From Zymomonas mobilis (lineage in GTDB: Bacteria > Pseudomonadota > Alphaproteobacteria > Sphingomonadales > Sphingomonadaceae), in the NCBI RefSeq assembly GCF_006715975.1, contig NZ_VFOF01000001.1, positions 1,002,001 to 1,066,000 of the forward strand: a DNA stretch of 64,000 nucleotides, in the 5' to 3' direction. The position numbers were made by a program, and so were the translations under genes. Positions within the stretch are counted from its first letter, which is position 1; each line of letters opens with the position of its first letter. Below are positions 47,050 through 55,533 of the stretch, one piece after another. The notes under the pieces are model-generated. The model worked only from the letters and a program-made list of their open reading frames with translations, did no database searches and had not been told where the DNA came from.

Positions 47050-47604
47050 TTAGGTCATGGCAGACCACCATTGGCTGTCAGGAAGATAACTGGTTGTGCG
47101 ATTATTCCATCCTTTCAAAAATCGGGGCTGATGAAGGGATAAATCAAAATTTTCCCGAGTTTTTGCCCATATAATGGCGGCTTGAGCCTCGCCTGTTTTT
47201 TGTATCCAGTTTTGATAGGCTTTGACGGTATCATCGCCAATGATACCATCAGGTGAAACACCAATAAGCCCTTGTAAAAGCCGGATCGCTGTTTTGGGTC
47301 CCGATCCCCATGCTTTATCAAGAACCGAAGCGGTGACATGATTCCATGGGAGTTTATCCATGCCGGAATCATGATAATATTGGGAAAGACCGATCGAGAC
47401 CGCTTCGTCTTCTGTCAGGTTGGACATATCCGCTGCGGTAATATTGGTGTTCTGCCTTTCAAGCGAAAGTGCAGCCGCCGTGATACCGTATTTTGAACCT
47501 ACTAACTGGCCTTTCCACCAGTTTCCTCGATCTTTCGGATCGAGAGATAATTGTCCTTCCCAATGCTGGATATACCAACGGATAAAATCAGCAGCTGTCA
47601 TCAT
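47050..47604 (-). CDS. GH108 endolysin / secretion-activator muramidase
   Basis: 184 aa. The GH108 catalytic region opens with YIQHWEGQLSLDPKDRGNW (Glu16 as the expected catalytic acid) and VGSKYGITAAAL. The C-terminal part is the PG_binding_3 domain with LLQGLIGVSPDGIIGDDTV. The same two-domain family includes phage lysins and TtsA of Salmonella Typhi, which is needed for typhoid-toxin release. There is no signal peptide, so it depends on a holin. It is followed by holin, Rz and Rz1 genes. Confidence 0.88.
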   Translation of the reverse strand: MMTAADFIRWYIQHWEGQLSLDPKDRGNWWKGQLVGSKYGITAAALSLERQNTNITAADMSNLTEDEAVSIGLSQYYHDSGMDKLPWNHVTASVLDKAWGSGPKTAIRLLQGLIGVSPDGIIGDDTVKAYQNWIQKTGEAQAAIIWAKTRENFDLSLHQPRFLKGWNNRTTSYLPDSQWWSAMT

Positions 47605-47780
47605 GGGAAACTATTACCACTTGTCAATGACAGCATCTGAAGGCGATGTCTGGTCATTTTGAAAATCATCGAACTATCCTGAAATATAAATAAAACAACA
47701 GGTTATGAAGATATTCTATTGCCTGTTTTAAAGTTATTATGGCGGGCTGATGGGTGTCAGTTGCCGGTGCTAAACCCGAG

Positions 47781-48107
47781 CTATTGGATAGAACCCGTCT
47801 GGAATCCGTGCATACTTGCCATTTCCAGCATATCTTCGGTTGATACGACATGCTGCCCAACCAACCAGACATCCCTAGAAAAAGTCATATCCACGATATT
47901 GGCATGACAAACCGGCACATAACCTTTCCGCCTTAGATAATTGGCAGCAGAGCTTTCGATTTTCTGATGTGATAATTTTTGTTTTTTCGCGGTAACGCCA
48001 TATTCAAACCGGTTTTCCGGTTGTTGAAAAAGGGCCGCTTCCGCGTTTTTTTGTGTGTTTGAAGGCAATGCGTTTTTAGAAGTAAATGCCTTTTCAGAAT
48101 TCCTCAT
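47781..48107 (-). CDS. Small protein of unknown function upstream of the lysis cassette
   Basis: 108 aa. It starts at an ATG with AAGGA 8 nt upstream. A polar, Gln/Asn-rich first half (TQKNAEAALFQQPENRFEYG) is followed by a more ordered second half with SSAANYLRRKGYVPVCHANIVDMTFSRDVWLVGQHVVSTEDMLEM split over two short blocks. No membrane segment or known domain is recognised. It is on the same strand as, and 176 nt ahead of, the endolysin gene, so it could be a regulator or an effector released by the cassette; neither is shown by sequence. Confidence 0.6.
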   Translation of the reverse strand: MRNSEKAFTSKNALPSNTQKNAEAALFQQPENRFEYGVTAKKQKLSHQKIESSAANYLRRKGYVPVCHANIVDMTFSRDVWLVGQHVVSTEDMLEMASMHGFQTGSIQ

Positions 48108-48294
48108 GATAACATTCCTTTTTGTTCTTGTTATGTTCTAAAAATATCAACAAGAGCGACTGTAGGAAAGTTCGATGTGGAAAAATGTTATTTTTGTTGG
48201 AGTTGTATTATAAAAATATATCAATATTTATTGTATTTTAAATTTATATAATAATATTTGTAATATCAGAAAGATTCGGAATAGGGATGAATGT

Positions 48295-48324
48295 AAAAAA
48301 ACGGCACAGAAAGCTGTGCCGTTT
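48295..48324 (-). terminator. GST gene terminator
   Basis: CGGCACAG (48302-48309) and CTGTGCCG (48314-48321) form the stem. On the minus strand it is followed by a run of seven T. It lies 20 nt after the GST stop. The rest of 48108-48294 is AT-rich without a gene. Confidence 0.88.
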
Positions 48325-48344
48325 CGAGTCATTTGATTTTGTTA

Positions 48345-48977
48345 TCAAGCCTTCATACTAGGACGGGCAGAAACCTCTTCATACCAGCGATGCAAGGCTT
48401 TCAGCTTGGTATCTGGTTCGATATCAAGGCGTTTTTTAGCAAGATCAATCGCAACAATGGCTGTGATATCTGCCATAGAGAAATGATCACCCGCAGCATA
48501 AGCCTGTTTTTGCAGATAACCATCGAGATCTTCAAAAAAGCGAAGTGTCCGTTTTTTACCGCGTTCCGCCAGTTCTGGAATCTGTTGATAGCTATCGGGG
48601 CCTGCCAAGGCATGGCCTTTCAGATTGCTATTGCTATTGCGGGTCGCATCGACAACAGAAAAATAGCCGTCCAATTCAATCCGTCTTTCCCACATTCCAA
48701 CAATAGCGCGTTCTTCCGCGGTACGACCAATTAAGGGTGGATCGGGATATATTTCTTCCAGATAACGGCAGATAACAGGCACTTCCCCTAAAGGGGTGCC
48801 GTCATCCAACAAAAGAGTAGGCACAACACAATAGGGGTTTATTTTGCGATATTCTTCAGAAAATTGCTGTCCCGAGGGAAGGTCAACTTGCAGGGTTTCG
48901 ATATCAATCTTTTTTTCTGCGATAAAAATCCGAACCCGACGCGGGTTGGAAGCCCCGCTATAGTCATACAGTTTCAT
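48345..48977 (-). CDS. Glutathione S-transferase
   Basis: 210 aa with an N-terminal thioredoxin-like domain (KLYDYSGASNPRRVRIFIAEK; the cis-Pro is in CVVPTLLLDDG, then LGEVPVICRYLEE) and an all-helical C-terminal domain with the N-capping SMADITAIVAIDL motif. It conjugates glutathione to electrophiles or acts in peroxide detoxification; the subclass is not clear. The first-domain SNPRR position suggests a Ser-type active site. It appears monocistronic with its own terminator. Confidence 0.88.
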   Translation of the reverse strand: MKLYDYSGASNPRRVRIFIAEKKIDIETLQVDLPSGQQFSEEYRKINPYCVVPTLLLDDGTPLGEVPVICRYLEEIYPDPPLIGRTAEERAIVGMWERRIELDGYFSVVDATRNSNSNLKGHALAGPDSYQQIPELAERGKKRTLRFFEDLDGYLQKQAYAAGDHFSMADITAIVAIDLAKKRLDIEPDTKLKALHRWYEEVSARPSMKA

Positions 48978-49256
48978 CTGTCTTCCTTTCTGCTCTTTTT
49001 ATCTTTTATAGTGATTTGAACGCAGAAGCGGCGTTTTCTTTTCCAAAAAATAAAAAGTTCTCGCTGCTTTTTTTCTCTATAGAAACAGCGTCACAAACAG
49101 TTATCCATTTTATTGGTTTAGATAATTATAGCTTTCTGGAATTTGAATTTTTATTTCACATTTAAATTATAATAATATTTTTATTTAAAATAATATTATA
49201 TCAATTATAGTGGGTTACAGTCTAATATATTCAAAATTCAAGTGAGGGGATATTTC

Positions 49257-50147
49257 ATGAACCGGTTGTGGAATAATGCATGGATAACACTATCTCTGGC
49301 TGTTCTTATGTGGGCTAGTAATTTTGTTATTGGACGTATTATTCCGTCCACTATGCCACCCGTCAGTTTATCGTTTTGGCGCTGGGCTGTGGCGGCGTGC
49401 ATCCTTTTGCCTTTTGTGTGGTCTTCTTTGAAAAAAGAGTGGCGGGTTATTCTTCGACATTGGCCGATTATCTTGTTGCTTGGGGCTACTGGACAGGCGG
49501 GTTCCAATACATTGGCCTATTATGGATTACATAGCACCGGCGCCACGGTTGCTTTGCTGATTCAGTCTGCAACACCTGTGGTTATCTTGCTTTTTACCTT
49601 TGGCCTTTATGGGGAAAAGCCTAGCTTAAAACGCATTATTGCGATGTTTTTTGCTTTTGCCGGTATTCTTTGTGTGATTGCGGCCAAAGGCAGTGGGGGC
49701 GCGGCATCGACAATAGGCGGTTGTCTGCTTTTGACGGGAACCATGTTATGTCAGGCTTTATACGCGACGGTTTTGCGCCATAAACCACCAACGAGCCCGT
49801 TGGTTCTGTTGTTTGCCTGTTTTGTTGCAGCTTCGCTTGTATTGTTGCCTTTCCAGATTCCTTATGGGGTAGGGCTGCCTTTCCATGATTTTCATGTTTT
49901 ATCAGCCATTCTCTATCTGGCGGTTGGCCCGTCGATTTTTGCGTTTTTATTCTTTAATCGGGGCGTCCATATTATCGGAGCCAGCCGAGCCAGCATTTTT
50001 CTCTATTTGATGCCGGTTTTCGGTAGCTTGATCGCGGTGCCTCTGCTGGGCGAGCGGCTGGGCTGGATGCATCTGACCGGATTTTTATTGGTTGGGGTCG
50101 GATTTGTCTTATCGAGAGAAAAAGTAAGATCAATTTTGGCGCGTTGA
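49257..50147 (+). CDS. EamA/DMT-family membrane transporter
   Basis: 296-aa inner-membrane protein with ten predicted helices in two EamA repeats (WASNFVIGRIIPSTMPPVSLSF in the first, FNRGVHIIGASRASIFLYLMPVFG in the second). Members export amino acids, nucleobases or other metabolites; the substrate is not visible. The frame opens at a GTG at 49242, but GAGGGG (49244-49249) is placed for the ATG at 49257, which I use. It ends at a bidirectional terminator shared with the next gene. The 279-nt upstream spacer is AT-rich and empty. Confidence 0.88.
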   Translation: MNRLWNNAWITLSLAVLMWASNFVIGRIIPSTMPPVSLSFWRWAVAACILLPFVWSSLKKEWRVILRHWPIILLLGATGQAGSNTLAYYGLHSTGATVALLIQSATPVVILLFTFGLYGEKPSLKRIIAMFFAFAGILCVIAAKGSGGAASTIGGCLLLTGTMLCQALYATVLRHKPPTSPLVLLFACFVAASLVLLPFQIPYGVGLPFHDFHVLSAILYLAVGPSIFAFLFFNRGVHIIGASRASIFLYLMPVFGSLIAVPLLGERLGWMHLTGFLLVGVGFVLSREKVRSILAR

Positions 50148-50149
50148 TA

Positions 50150-50186
50150 AAAAAGCCCTTCCTGATGTTGAATCGGAAGGGCTTTC
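50150..50186. terminator. Bidirectional terminator
   Basis: AAAGCCCTTCC (50152-50162) and GGAAGGGCTTT (50175-50185) form an 11-bp stem with a 12-nt loop between two convergent genes. Confidence 0.85.
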
Positions 50187-50196
50187 TGACAAGAAT

Positions 50197-51426
50197 TTAG
50201 AGAATGGCTTTGATCGCCGCAACAAAGGGATCAAGGGTTGCCGGCGTTAAGCCCGCCACATTGATGCGGCCTGAGGGCGCCATATAAATCGCATTTTCAA
50301 TACGCAGCCGCTTAATCTGTTCAGATGCAAGCGGTAATATCGAAAACATGCCTTTTTGCTGTAACAGTGGCGTAAAATAGTCGTCTGCCTTGGCGAGATA
50401 TTGGCGAATACCGCTAATCCGTTTTTGCATGGCTTTTAATTCTGTACGCCAAGATTCGCGCAGCGGATCGTTTTCAAGAATAATCCGTACGGCTGCGGCA
50501 CCATGATCAGGCGGCATAGACCAATGCGTTCTGGTTGAAGCGATTAAATTAGACCGGATGGTCTTACTGCTTTCGGCATTGCGCGATAACACAAAAATCG
50601 CGCCGGTTCTTTCGCGATAGAGACCAAAATTCTTGTCACAAGAATAGGTCACAATCATCTCTTCGACATGCTGGCTTAACCAGCGCATCCCCGCGACATC
50701 TTCATCTAGGCCATCGCCAAGCCCCTGATAGGCAAGATCAATGACAGGCAGTAAGCCGTTTTCGCTGATAACTGCGGTCAGCGCTTTCCACTGATCGAAG
50801 GTGAAATCACATCCGGTCGGGTTATGGCAACAGCCATGCAGTAAGACGACATCGCCCGATTTGACCTGTTTCAAGTCATCGAGAACAGAATCAAAATCAA
50901 TCTGACGTTTTTGGCTATCGTAAAAAGGATGACTAAAACTACGTAAGCCGGTGTCGGTGATGATTTGGAGATGGTTGACCCATGTCGGCTGACCATAATG
51001 AATACCAGCATCGGGGTTGGCCGCGTGAATAAGATCAAAGGCCAGTCGTAACGCGCCCGTGCCACCCGGTGTTTGTAAGCCGCAAAGTCGGTCATGATCG
51101 TTAAAATCATCCCCAAAAACGACCGGAATCAATTTCTGGAAAAAACCGATATCACCGGCTGATCCGAGATATGATTTGGTTTTCTGTTCATGGATAAGCT
51201 GAATTTCTGCAGCTTTAACCGCTTGCATAACAGGCGTGTGCCCTTGATCGTCGCAAAAAACCCCAACCCCGACGTCAATTTTATTTTCGCGGTTGTCTTC
51301 ACGACAAAGGGCGATCAATTCCAAAAGGGAATCTGCCGGTTGAGGTTTAAGATTTGAAAAAGTCGATTTTTTTTCAAAAGGCACCGAAACCGGTCTTTCT
51401 GTTATATTTTCGGCATAAGCGGTCAT
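50197..51426 (-). CDS. Aspartate/aromatic amino acid aminotransferase (class I)
   Basis: 409-aa PLP enzyme of the AspC/TyrB type. The core blocks are GVGVFCDDQGHTPVM, SYLGSAGD, TPGGTGALRLAF, CCHNPTGCDF, IDLAYQGLGDGL and SCDKNFGLYRERTG with the PLP-binding Lys; the closing part has APSGRINVAG. It transfers amino groups between aspartate or aromatic amino acids and 2-oxoglutarate. An N-terminal extension of about 20 residues precedes the usual family start, so initiation may be at a later codon. Confidence 0.9.
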   Translation of the reverse strand: MTAYAENITERPVSVPFEKKSTFSNLKPQPADSLLELIALCREDNRENKIDVGVGVFCDDQGHTPVMQAVKAAEIQLIHEQKTKSYLGSAGDIGFFQKLIPVVFGDDFNDHDRLCGLQTPGGTGALRLAFDLIHAANPDAGIHYGQPTWVNHLQIITDTGLRSFSHPFYDSQKRQIDFDSVLDDLKQVKSGDVVLLHGCCHNPTGCDFTFDQWKALTAVISENGLLPVIDLAYQGLGDGLDEDVAGMRWLSQHVEEMIVTYSCDKNFGLYRERTGAIFVLSRNAESSKTIRSNLIASTRTHWSMPPDHGAAAVRIILENDPLRESWRTELKAMQKRISGIRQYLAKADDYFTPLLQQKGMFSILPLASEQIKRLRIENAIYMAPSGRINVAGLTPATLDPFVAAIKAIL

Positions 51427-51850
51427 GATATCCCTCTTTATATTCCTCTATAAAAAGAGGTTAGACGAAATTTTGTCAGTTAAACAATAAAAAGAATAAC
51501 AGCTTTTTATTAGTATAAAACAATAGGTTATTATAATAAATTTATTTGCATAATAGTGTAAGTCTTTTTAATTTTGTGACTATTTTTTGTGTTTTTTTGA
51601 TATTTAATTGTTTGTAATAAGACTTATTATGCAATAGATTATAACATAATTTAATGATTGATATCTTGATTCAGTAAAAATAGCTGCTTTAAGTTTAATT
51701 TAAAATATCAATTTATAATAATTTTATTTTAAATACATCCCACGTTGGTAATTTTATTATTTATATTGTGATATGCATTATCATATATCTAAATGTCATA
51801 TTGAAATGATATTAGTCGTTATTCCCAGACCTTTATAAAGGGACAAGTCA
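51427..51850. other. AT-rich intergenic region upstream of phoD
   Basis: 424 nt, strongly A/T-rich, dividing the divergent aminotransferase and phoD promoters. I see no gene, no clear Pho box and no strong inverted repeat. Confidence 0.5.
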
Positions 51851-53596
51851 TTGCTTCCATATTCAGTTCTAAAGCGGATACGTCATTATCTGTCTTTTTC
51901 TTTTACGATAGCGATAACCGCGAGTAGCCTTTCAACAGCAACCCTTGCGGCGGCGCAACCTACGGATACCCACAAGGAAGCCGATGGCGTAGCTGCACTG
52001 TCTGGCACGCCACATGACCCGTGGAGTGGAACCCGCCTTGTTGTTGCCATTTCGGTTGATCAATTTTCAGCTGATTTGTTCTCAGAATATCGCAATCGTT
52101 TCCATTTGGGTATGAAGCAATTACAAAATGGTGTTGTTTATCCCATGGCCTATCACAGCCATGCGGCAACCGAGACCTGTCCCGGACATTCTGTTTTATT
52201 AACTGGCGACCATCCGGCCAGAACCGGCATTATTTCGAATAGCTGGTATGACTTTTCTATCAAACGGGCAAATAAGGCCGTTTATTGCAGCGAAGATCCC
52301 GCAAACTCACCCGATGCCCAGAATTATCAGCCTTCTGTCCAATATCTGAAGGTGCCGACTTTAGGCGACCGGATGAAAAAGGCGAACCCGCATAGTCGAG
52401 TTATATCTGTTGCGGGTAAAGACCGTGCCGCCATCATGATGGGCGGCCATATGACTGACCAGATATGGTTCTGGTCAAACGATGCCTATAAAACGCTGCC
52501 CGATCACAAGGTTGCTATGCCGGCCAGTGTAAAATCGGTGAATGAGCAGGTCGCCCAGCTGATGCTGCAGGACGAAACGCCGGTTATGCCATCGGTTTGT
52601 GCCGATCATGCGGCCGCCCTGAAACTTGGCAGTAATAATGTTATTGGCTTAGCACCTGCTTCACGGAAAGCGAGTGATTACAAAGGCTTTCGCCTGACGC
52701 CCGACTATGATCGGACAACAACCGATATAGCCGTTGGTCTGATTGATGAATTGCAATTGGGACATGGTAATGCCCCTGATTTATTGACGATCAGCCTTTC
52801 TGGTACGGATGCTATAGGACATACTTTCGGCACAGAAGGGGCTGAAATGTGCACCCAGATGACTGGTCTGGATAGCAATATTGCGAAAATCATTACGGCT
52901 TTAGATCGTAACGGCGTATCCTATGTTCTCGTTCTGACCGCCGATCATGGTGGGTTGGATGTTCCAGAACGAGCAAATTTACGCGGTATTCCAACGGCGC
53001 AACGGGTTGACCCTGCCTTATCGCCGAATGTTGTGTCTGCCCGATTGGCTGAACAGTTTCATTTAACCACTAATCAACCGCTGTTTTTTGCCATTGAGCC
53101 ACAGGGCGATTGGTATGTTAATCGCGACTTACCGCAGCAAACAAGAGAACAGCTTATCAATGCTGCTAAATCTGAATTAACCGCGCATCCGCAGGTCGCT
53201 GCTGTTTTTACAGCAACAGAATTAAGCCATTTCCCGCAACCGACACGTTCACCGGAATTATGGAGCCTTGCTGAACGGGCAAAGGCCTCTTTTGACCCGT
53301 TACGTTCCGGCGATCTGATTGTTTTATTAAAGCCCCGTGTCACGCCGATTGCCAAAGCAGACGAATACGGAAAAGTGGTGGCTACGCATGGTTCACCTTG
53401 GGATTATGATCGTCGGGTGCCGATCATATTTTATACCCCACATGTGACGGGCTTCGAACAGCCAATGCCCATAGAAACCGTCGATATCATGCCAACTTTG
53501 GCCGCCCTATTACAAATTCCGTTAAAAAAAGGGGATGTCGATGGGCGTTGTCTGGATTTAGATCCGACGACCGCCACGACCTGTCCGATACAGTAA
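51851..53596 (+). CDS. phoD: Secreted alkaline phosphatase (PhoK/PafA-like; Z. mobilis PhoD)
   Basis: 581 aa with a signal peptide (FTIAITASSLSTATLAAA). The phosphatase superfamily motifs are SVDQFSADLF (metal Asp), TETCPGHSVLLTG with the nucleophilic Thr, AGKDRAAIMMGG (Lys/Arg phosphate clamp as in PafA and PhoK), SGTDAIGHTFG and LTADHGGLD (zinc ligands). It releases phosphate from monoesters in the periplasm. An alkaline phosphatase gene named phoD was described from Z. mobilis, and I take this to be it; it is unrelated to Bacillus PhoD. The start is a TTG at 51851 with AAGGGA 7 nt before it. It is convergent with guaD, a 1-nt gap. Confidence 0.85.
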   Translation: MLPYSVLKRIRHYLSFSFTIAITASSLSTATLAAAQPTDTHKEADGVAALSGTPHDPWSGTRLVVAISVDQFSADLFSEYRNRFHLGMKQLQNGVVYPMAYHSHAATETCPGHSVLLTGDHPARTGIISNSWYDFSIKRANKAVYCSEDPANSPDAQNYQPSVQYLKVPTLGDRMKKANPHSRVISVAGKDRAAIMMGGHMTDQIWFWSNDAYKTLPDHKVAMPASVKSVNEQVAQLMLQDETPVMPSVCADHAAALKLGSNNVIGLAPASRKASDYKGFRLTPDYDRTTTDIAVGLIDELQLGHGNAPDLLTISLSGTDAIGHTFGTEGAEMCTQMTGLDSNIAKIITALDRNGVSYVLVLTADHGGLDVPERANLRGIPTAQRVDPALSPNVVSARLAEQFHLTTNQPLFFAIEPQGDWYVNRDLPQQTREQLINAAKSELTAHPQVAAVFTATELSHFPQPTRSPELWSLAERAKASFDPLRSGDLIVLLKPRVTPIAKADEYGKVVATHGSPWDYDRRVPIIFYTPHVTGFEQPMPIETVDIMPTLAALLQIPLKKGDVDGRCLDLDPTTATTCPIQ

Positions 53597-53597
53597 T

Positions 53598-54899
53598 CTA
53601 TAAATGGGGGGTGCCGGCCTGACGAAAAGCCTGTTTACCTTTGATATAGGTAGCGGCAATCGCCCGATCATCCCCCATTATTTCTATAGCGAAGAGCTTT
53701 TCGGATAAAGGCGCATCCTTGGTTCGGCGGGCAAGTAAAGGCGTCGCCGCTGGATCGACCAATATAAAATCGGCTTCCTGTCCGACTTCCAATGATCCAA
53801 CATAGCGATCAATGCCTAAAAGGCGCGCTCCGGCTAATGTTGCCAGATAAAGTGCATGGAAGGGATCAAGATTGTAATTCTGTAATCGGCAGACTTTATA
53901 GGCTTCGGACATGGTTGCTAATAGTGAAAAGCTGGTGCCTGCGCCGACATCACTGCCCAGACCGATAGTAATGCGATGTTGGTTGGCTTTCGCAAAATCA
54001 AATAATCCAGAACCCAAGAATAAATTCGATGTCGGGCAAAATGCAATTCCGGCACCGGCCTTGGCCAAGCGTTCAAAACCGGAATTGGATAGATAAAGGC
54101 AATGGGCAAAAACGCTTCTTTTTGTAAGCAACCCAAAGTTGTCATAGACTTCGAGATAGTCACGTGATGTTGGAAAGCGTTCTTTTACGGCGGCGCATTC
54201 CGCTTCTGTTTCGGCAAGATGGGTTTGCATTAGAATATCGGGATATTCGTTTAGTATTTTACCCGCACCAACGAGTTGTTCCGAAGATGAAGTGAGAGCA
54301 AAACGAGGCGTGACCGCATATCCCAAGCGGCCATGGCCTTGCCATTGTTGAATTAACGCTTCGCTTTCCCGAAGTCCGCCATGCGTGTGGTCAGCCAGAG
54401 ATTTCGGCGCCAAATCCATCAACACTTTTCCGGCGATGACCCGCATATCGGCTTTTAAGGCGGCATTATAAAGCGCTTCTACCGATTGTGGATAAGAGGT
54501 TGCAAAAACAAGCGCCGAGGTTGTGCCACTCCGCAGGCATTCTTTTAAAAAGAAATCTGCTGTAGCTTCTGAATAGGCCTTGTCCGAAAATTTCTCTTCA
54601 GTCGGGAAAACCTTTTTCTCAAGCCATCCCAGTAAAGTTTCGCCCCCTGCGGCGATGCAATCTACCTGTGAATAATGGATATGGCTGTCAACAAAACCGG
54701 GCATGATCAGATAGCCCGAATAATCGGCAATTGTCAGATCAGGAAATTTTTCAGTGATGATTTCGGTGCTATCCCGCGCAATGACCAAGCCATTTTCAAC
54801 GACAATAATCCCGTCTTTCTGATGAGAGATCGCCTTGTCGCCATAAAAAGACGGATCGTCTGTCAGGGAAACTATTTCGCCCCGAAAACCCTGCCGCAT
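53598..54899 (-). CDS. guaD: Guanine deaminase
   Basis: 433-aa amidohydrolase converting guanine to xanthine. The metal site is GFVDSHIHYSQ (HxH), with LMQTHLAETEAE, VFAHCLYLS and GLGSDVGAGTSFSLL supplying the remaining ligands, and the small composite beta-domain is at both ends. It serves purine salvage or catabolism. A MarR-family gene lies directly upstream in the same direction, with a 12-bp palindrome in between. Confidence 0.9.
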   Translation of the reverse strand: MRQGFRGEIVSLTDDPSFYGDKAISHQKDGIIVVENGLVIARDSTEIITEKFPDLTIADYSGYLIMPGFVDSHIHYSQVDCIAAGGETLLGWLEKKVFPTEEKFSDKAYSEATADFFLKECLRSGTTSALVFATSYPQSVEALYNAALKADMRVIAGKVLMDLAPKSLADHTHGGLRESEALIQQWQGHGRLGYAVTPRFALTSSSEQLVGAGKILNEYPDILMQTHLAETEAECAAVKERFPTSRDYLEVYDNFGLLTKRSVFAHCLYLSNSGFERLAKAGAGIAFCPTSNLFLGSGLFDFAKANQHRITIGLGSDVGAGTSFSLLATMSEAYKVCRLQNYNLDPFHALYLATLAGARLLGIDRYVGSLEVGQEADFILVDPAATPLLARRTKDAPLSEKLFAIEIMGDDRAIAATYIKGKQAFRQAGTPHL

Positions 54900-54919
54900 C
54901 GTTATTTCCTTGTCTTTAG

Positions 54920-54931
54920 TCGCGTACGCGA
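54920..54931. promoter_or_regulatory. 12-bp perfect palindrome before guaD
   Basis: TCGCGTACGCGA lies 21 nt upstream of the guaD start and 5 nt after the marR stop. It is GC-rich relative to its surroundings. It could be the operator of the adjacent MarR protein; this is positional inference. Confidence 0.35.
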
Positions 54932-54935
54932 AGGG

Positions 54936-55415
54936 TTAAAGCAGAATTTTGGTTTCTACCGACAATAGATTTTCTAATAACTGCCAAAATCCGGTGACAG
55001 CATCGGCGCCACTTTTGGCATAGGCTTTTGCCATTTTGTCGCGGATAAGGCCGAAAAGTTGACCTTCCAAAGCCGAACCTGATGCTGTTAATTTAAGCAG
55101 CCGACAGCGGCGATCCCGTTCGCCTTGCCGTATGACAATCAGTTCTTTTTCTTCCAAGTCATGAATGACACGCCCCAAAGATTGTTTGGTAATATTCAGC
55201 AGGCGCAGCAATTCACCGACTGAAATATCCGGTTTTCTGGCAATGAAATAAAGGGAACGGTAATGCGCCTGTCCCAATCTGTTTTTTGTGAGCAAGCTAT
55301 CAATGGACTGATAAATTGTCGAATATCCGAAATAAAGGAGTTCGATACCGCGCCTTATTTCAGGTTCTCTTAAAAACAGAAGGGAATCTGCTGGCGAAGA
55401 AAACGCCTCTTTCAT
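54936..55415 (-). CDS. MarR-family transcriptional regulator
   Basis: 159 aa with a winged helix-turn-helix core (ISVGELLRLLNITKQSLGRVIHDLEEKELI, given here as the two helices and the recognition helix) followed by the wing RQGERDRRCRLLKLTASG. Such proteins bind palindromic operators as dimers and release on ligand binding. It lies just upstream of guaD in the same direction, so it may regulate purine use, although regulation of a distant gene is equally possible. Confidence 0.88.
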   Translation of the reverse strand: MKEAFSSPADSLLFLREPEIRRGIELLYFGYSTIYQSIDSLLTKNRLGQAHYRSLYFIARKPDISVGELLRLLNITKQSLGRVIHDLEEKELIVIRQGERDRRCRLLKLTASGSALEGQLFGLIRDKMAKAYAKSGADAVTGFWQLLENLLSVETKILL

Positions 55416-55533
55416 CAGGCCACACCTTTGAAAAATAGATAAAATACCGGACTTGAAAGATATATGGCAGTTTGGAAAAGCAAAGCCTACTTTTTTGATG
55501 CTGGGTTATTTTGAATTTGTGACAAGATTGGCA

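Noticed and set aside
47666-47872. 68-aa minus-strand ORF near the lysis cassette
   Set aside because: It overlaps the better-supported 108-aa gene in another frame and lacks a ribosome site.
46234-48107. Complete prophage
   Set aside because: Only lysis genes are present; no integrase, capsid, tail, terminase or phage repressor was found on either side.
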